A stretch of DNA of 64,000 bases. Source: Ulota crispa (taxonomy: Eukaryota > Streptophyta > Bryopsida > Orthotrichales > Orthotrichaceae). Position 1 is the stretch's first letter. Every line of letters starts with the position of its first letter. The translations under genes and the position numbers were made by a program. Positions 61,172-64,000 of this stretch are shown here, one piece after another. The DNA lies in contig OY987243.1 of NCBI GenBank assembly GCA_963920765.1, positions 36,911,620 through 36,975,619 of the forward strand, written 5' to 3'. The notes under the pieces were generated by a model, which made no database searches, was not told the DNA's origin, and worked only from the letters and a program-made list of their open reading frames with translations.

Positions 61172-62363
61172 TAGTTGCAACATGATTGAAGTATGGAACA
61201 AGGATTCCGTCAAATCATGAAGAACTTCATCCACCTACAAGATAGAGATTCTGCATCAAACCCTTGTCTATAGCTAAGTAAACAACATCACTAAGGTTAG
61301 ACTCAAATTGACCACCATCCATTTATATCCATAGAAACTGCAATTATCACAACAGCAAAACATATGTCTCTTTAATAATAGATCAGTTGTTTGAACTAGT
61401 TTATGTCAAGGCCTTCTAAGTTGATTTGGCATCCTCTTGACTTGCAATGCCCCTAAATAGTCCATGGCCGGTATGTCGTAGCACAAGAAAGCATTTATCT
61501 TCCAATTAGCGTATAGATTTGACAAAAACACCAATTGGATGACTCGTACATTGTTCCATAAGGATTTAGTGAATAGCTCCTAAAGAATTAACCAAGACCA
61601 GAAACTAGTTAGTATATCCAGCACACAAACAACCACAATTACAAACACACTAAAATGAGAATCGGAACTTCTTTTCATGTCGTTCTATTGAACTTCCAAT
61701 CCTATTGTTCCAAGTTATTACACTATTACAACTATTCGCCAATCTTGAAGAAATGCCCTAATCTTGATACTATTTCTAAATTCGGTGGGGACTAAAAGTA
61801 ACTAGAAAAAAAGTTTAGCCTCTATATTAGAGGGGTCCGCTATTGAAGTTGAGGAAGGATGCGTTGAATCCTACCCTTCCAGAGATTGAGTGACTGAAGT
61901 ACCACTTATAAAAAAACAACAAAACAAACAAAGACAAAAGGGATGCAAGTTATTCCTCACGACAGACCCGGAAACTAGTCCAGATCCACAACTCACGCAG
62001 GAAACCCCTATCACCCTAACATACTACAATGACAGATCTATCCGAGACAAGTTCCTTTGGTTGAAATGATAACCGGATAATTAAAAAATCCCTATCCTTT
62101 GCTCACCACCACTTCCAAGTGTAGAAGAATCTCATCAACTGTCAACAAGCATTCATCAGGATTGCTATCCAAATTAAACCTAGTTTAAAGGTGGCTATTC
62201 CTCATAGAAGTCTCCGAATGATGATCCAAAACAAAAATTGCCTCTCAGTACATACGGTGTTTTAACCAATTCAATATCATTCCAAAAACCGAATTGGAAC
62301 GAATTTGGGGGCTGCTCCTCCTTCCAAATAAAAACACGCTCAGCTAACCGGACTAAGCAATGG
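61172..62363. other. Subtelomeric spacer, no gene recognised
   Basis: More even base composition than the rest of the window, with no long frame. It may be transposon-derived, but I found no motif to name it. Confidence 0.4.
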
Positions 62364-64000
62364 TTTGGGGTTTAGGGTTTTAGGGTCTTAGGGTTTAGGG
62401 TTTTAGAGTTTAGGGGTTTAGAGTTTAGGGTTTAGGATTTAGGGTTAAGGGTTTAGGATTTAGGGTTTAGGGTGCAGGTTTAGGGTTTAGGGTTTAGGGT
62501 TTAGGGTTTAGGGTTTAGGGTTTAGGGTTTAGGGTTTAGGGTTTAGGGTTTAGGGTTTAGGGTTTAGGGTTTAGGGTTTAGGGTTTAGGGTTTAGGGTTT
62601 AGGGTTTAGGGTCTTGGGTTTAGGGTTTAGGGTTTAGGGTTTAGGGTTTAGGGTTTAGGGTTTAGGGTTTAGGGTTTAGGGTTTAGGGGTTTAGGGTTTA
62701 GGGTTTAGGGTTTAGGGTTTAGGGTTTAGGGTTTAGGGTTTAGGGTTTAGGGTTTAGGGTCTTAGGGTTTAGGGTTTAGGGTTTAGGGTTTAGGGTTTAG
62801 GGTTTAGGGTTTAGGGTTTAGGGTTTAGGGTTTAGGGTTTAGGGTTTAGGGTTTAGGGTTTAGGGTTTAGGGTTTAGGGTTTAGGGTTTAGGGTTTAGGG
62901 TTTAGGGTTTAGGGTTTAGGGTTTAGGGTTTAGGGTTTAGGGTTTAGGGTTTAGGGTTTAGGGTTTAGGGTTTAGGGTTTAGGGTTTAGGGTTTAGGGTT
63001 TAGGGTTTAGGGTTTAGGGTTTAGGGTTTAGGGTTTAGGGTTTAGGGTTTAGGGTTTAGGGTTTAGGGTTTAGGGTTTAGGGTTTAGGGTTTAGGGTTTA
63101 GGGTTTAGGGTTTAGGGTTTAGGGTTTAGGGTTTAGGGTCTTAGGGTTTAGGGTTTAGGGTTTAGGGTTTAGGGTTTAGGGTTTAGGGTTTAGGGTTTAG
63201 GGTTTAGGGTTTAGGGTTTAGGGTCTTAGGGTTTAGGGTTTAGGGTTTAGGGTTTAGGGTTTAGGGTTTAAGGGTTTAGGGTTTAGGGTTTAGGGTTTAG
63301 GGTTTAGGGTTTAGGGTTTAAGGGTTTAGGGTTTAGGGTTTAGGGTTTAGGGGTTTAGGGTTTAGGGTTTAGGGTTTAGGGTTTAGGGTTTAGGGTTTAG
63401 GGTTTAGGGTTTAGGGTTTAGGGTTTAGGGTTTAGGGTTTAGGGTTTAGGGTTTAGGGTTTAGGGTTTAGGGTTTAGGGTTTAGGGTTTAGGGTTTAGGG
63501 TTTAGGGTTTAGGGTTTAGGGTTTAGGGTTTAGGGTTTAGGGTTTAGGGTTTAGGGTTTAGGGTTTAGGGTTTAGGGTTTAGGGTTTAGGGTTTAGGGTT
63601 TAGGGTTTAGGGTTTAGGGTTTAGGGTTTAGGGTTTAGGGTTTAGGGTTTAGGGTTTAGGGTTTAGGGTTTAGGGTTTAGGGTTTAGGGTTTAGGGTTTA
63701 GGGTTTAGGGTCTAGGGTTTAGGGTTTAGGGTCTTAGGGGTTTAGGGTTTAGGGTTTAGGGTTTAGGGTTTAGGGTTTAGGGTTTAGGGTTTAGGGTTTA
63801 GGGTTTAGGGTTTAGGGTTTAGGGTTTAGGGTTTAGGGTTTAGGGTTTAGGGTTTAGGGTTTAGGGTTTAGGGTTTAGGGTTAGGGTTTAGGGTTTAGGG
63901 TTTAGGGTTTAGGGTTTAGGGTTTAGGGTTTAGGGTTTAGGGTTTAGGGTTTAGGGTTTAGGGTTTAGGGTTTAGGGTTTAGGGTTTAGGGTTTAGGGTT
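62364..64000 (+). repeat. Telomere-type (TTTAGGG)n array, reaching the window end
   Basis: About 1.6 kb of TTTAGGG. The first ~120 bp is a degenerate proximal part (TTTTAGGG, TTTAGAG, TTTAGGATTTAGGG, TTAAGGG), followed by nearly pure units with scattered variants: TCTTGGG near 62612, TTTAGGGG near 62687 and 63350, TCTTAGGG near 62760, 63139, 63224 and 63732, TTTAAGGG near 63267 and 63317, TCTAGGG near 63711, and TTAGGG near 63881. The G-rich strand points right, as at a right-hand chromosome end. Confidence 0.97.

Noticed and set aside
62364..64000. Interstitial rather than terminal telomere array
   Set aside because: Length, near-purity and G-strand orientation toward the edge favour a true end, though the window cannot show what lies beyond 64000.

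Overview
This is AT-rich, gene-poor nuclear DNA from a plant or close streptophyte relative. The case rests on a terminal TTTAGGG array (Arabidopsis-type telomere repeat), spliced genes with GT..AG introns up to several kilobases, and two plant-type proteins. I cannot name the species. The gene density and element mix would suit an early-diverging land plant or a large-genome streptophyte alga, but that is inference. The G-rich telomere strand runs 5'->3' toward base 64000, so the right edge is probably at or next to a chromosome end.

Only two genes can be rebuilt well. (1) A plus-strand SAP-domain gene, about 1.87-5.35 kb, has at least nine exons whose splice phases all agree. It encodes a likely nuclear, basic protein resembling the plant 'zinc finger CCCH 62-like' SAP family. 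(2) A minus-strand pepsin-type (A1, Asp1-like) aspartic protease, about 49.4-35.6 kb, is spread over seven supported exons with very long introns. Both DTG catalytic motifs are present. Its 5' start and its last exon are unresolved.

Most of the rest is transposon debris. I find several miniature inverted-repeat elements (MITEs) with exact ends: a TTAA-flanked family (41.1-42.0, 60.2-61.1, probably 59.06-59.80 kb); a TA-flanked family (15.2, 16.2, 59.8-61.2 kb); a ~371-bp family with 6-bp target duplications (29.1 and 59.3 kb); a ~300-bp family (12.1, 14.3, 53.9 kb); and hairpin elements (37.8-38.2, 47.8-48.7, 57.6 kb). From 59.06 to 61.17 kb these are nested and abutting like Russian dolls. 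Larger relics are a DUF7869-type transposon ORF with stops (19.3-20.9 kb) and an FCP1/HAD-phosphatase-like pseudogene with five in-frame stops (27.3-28.0 kb).

Simple repeats include a perfect 5 x 41-bp array (34.1 kb), a degenerate CCCATGACCCAT minisatellite (52.6-53.1 kb), a GATGGAC minisatellite (21.4 kb) and an interstitial telomere-related zone (23.6-26.5 kb) in CCCTAAA orientation. The two genes show no functional link. I saw no rRNA or CRISPR array, and made only a cursory eye scan for tRNA genes, which found none.
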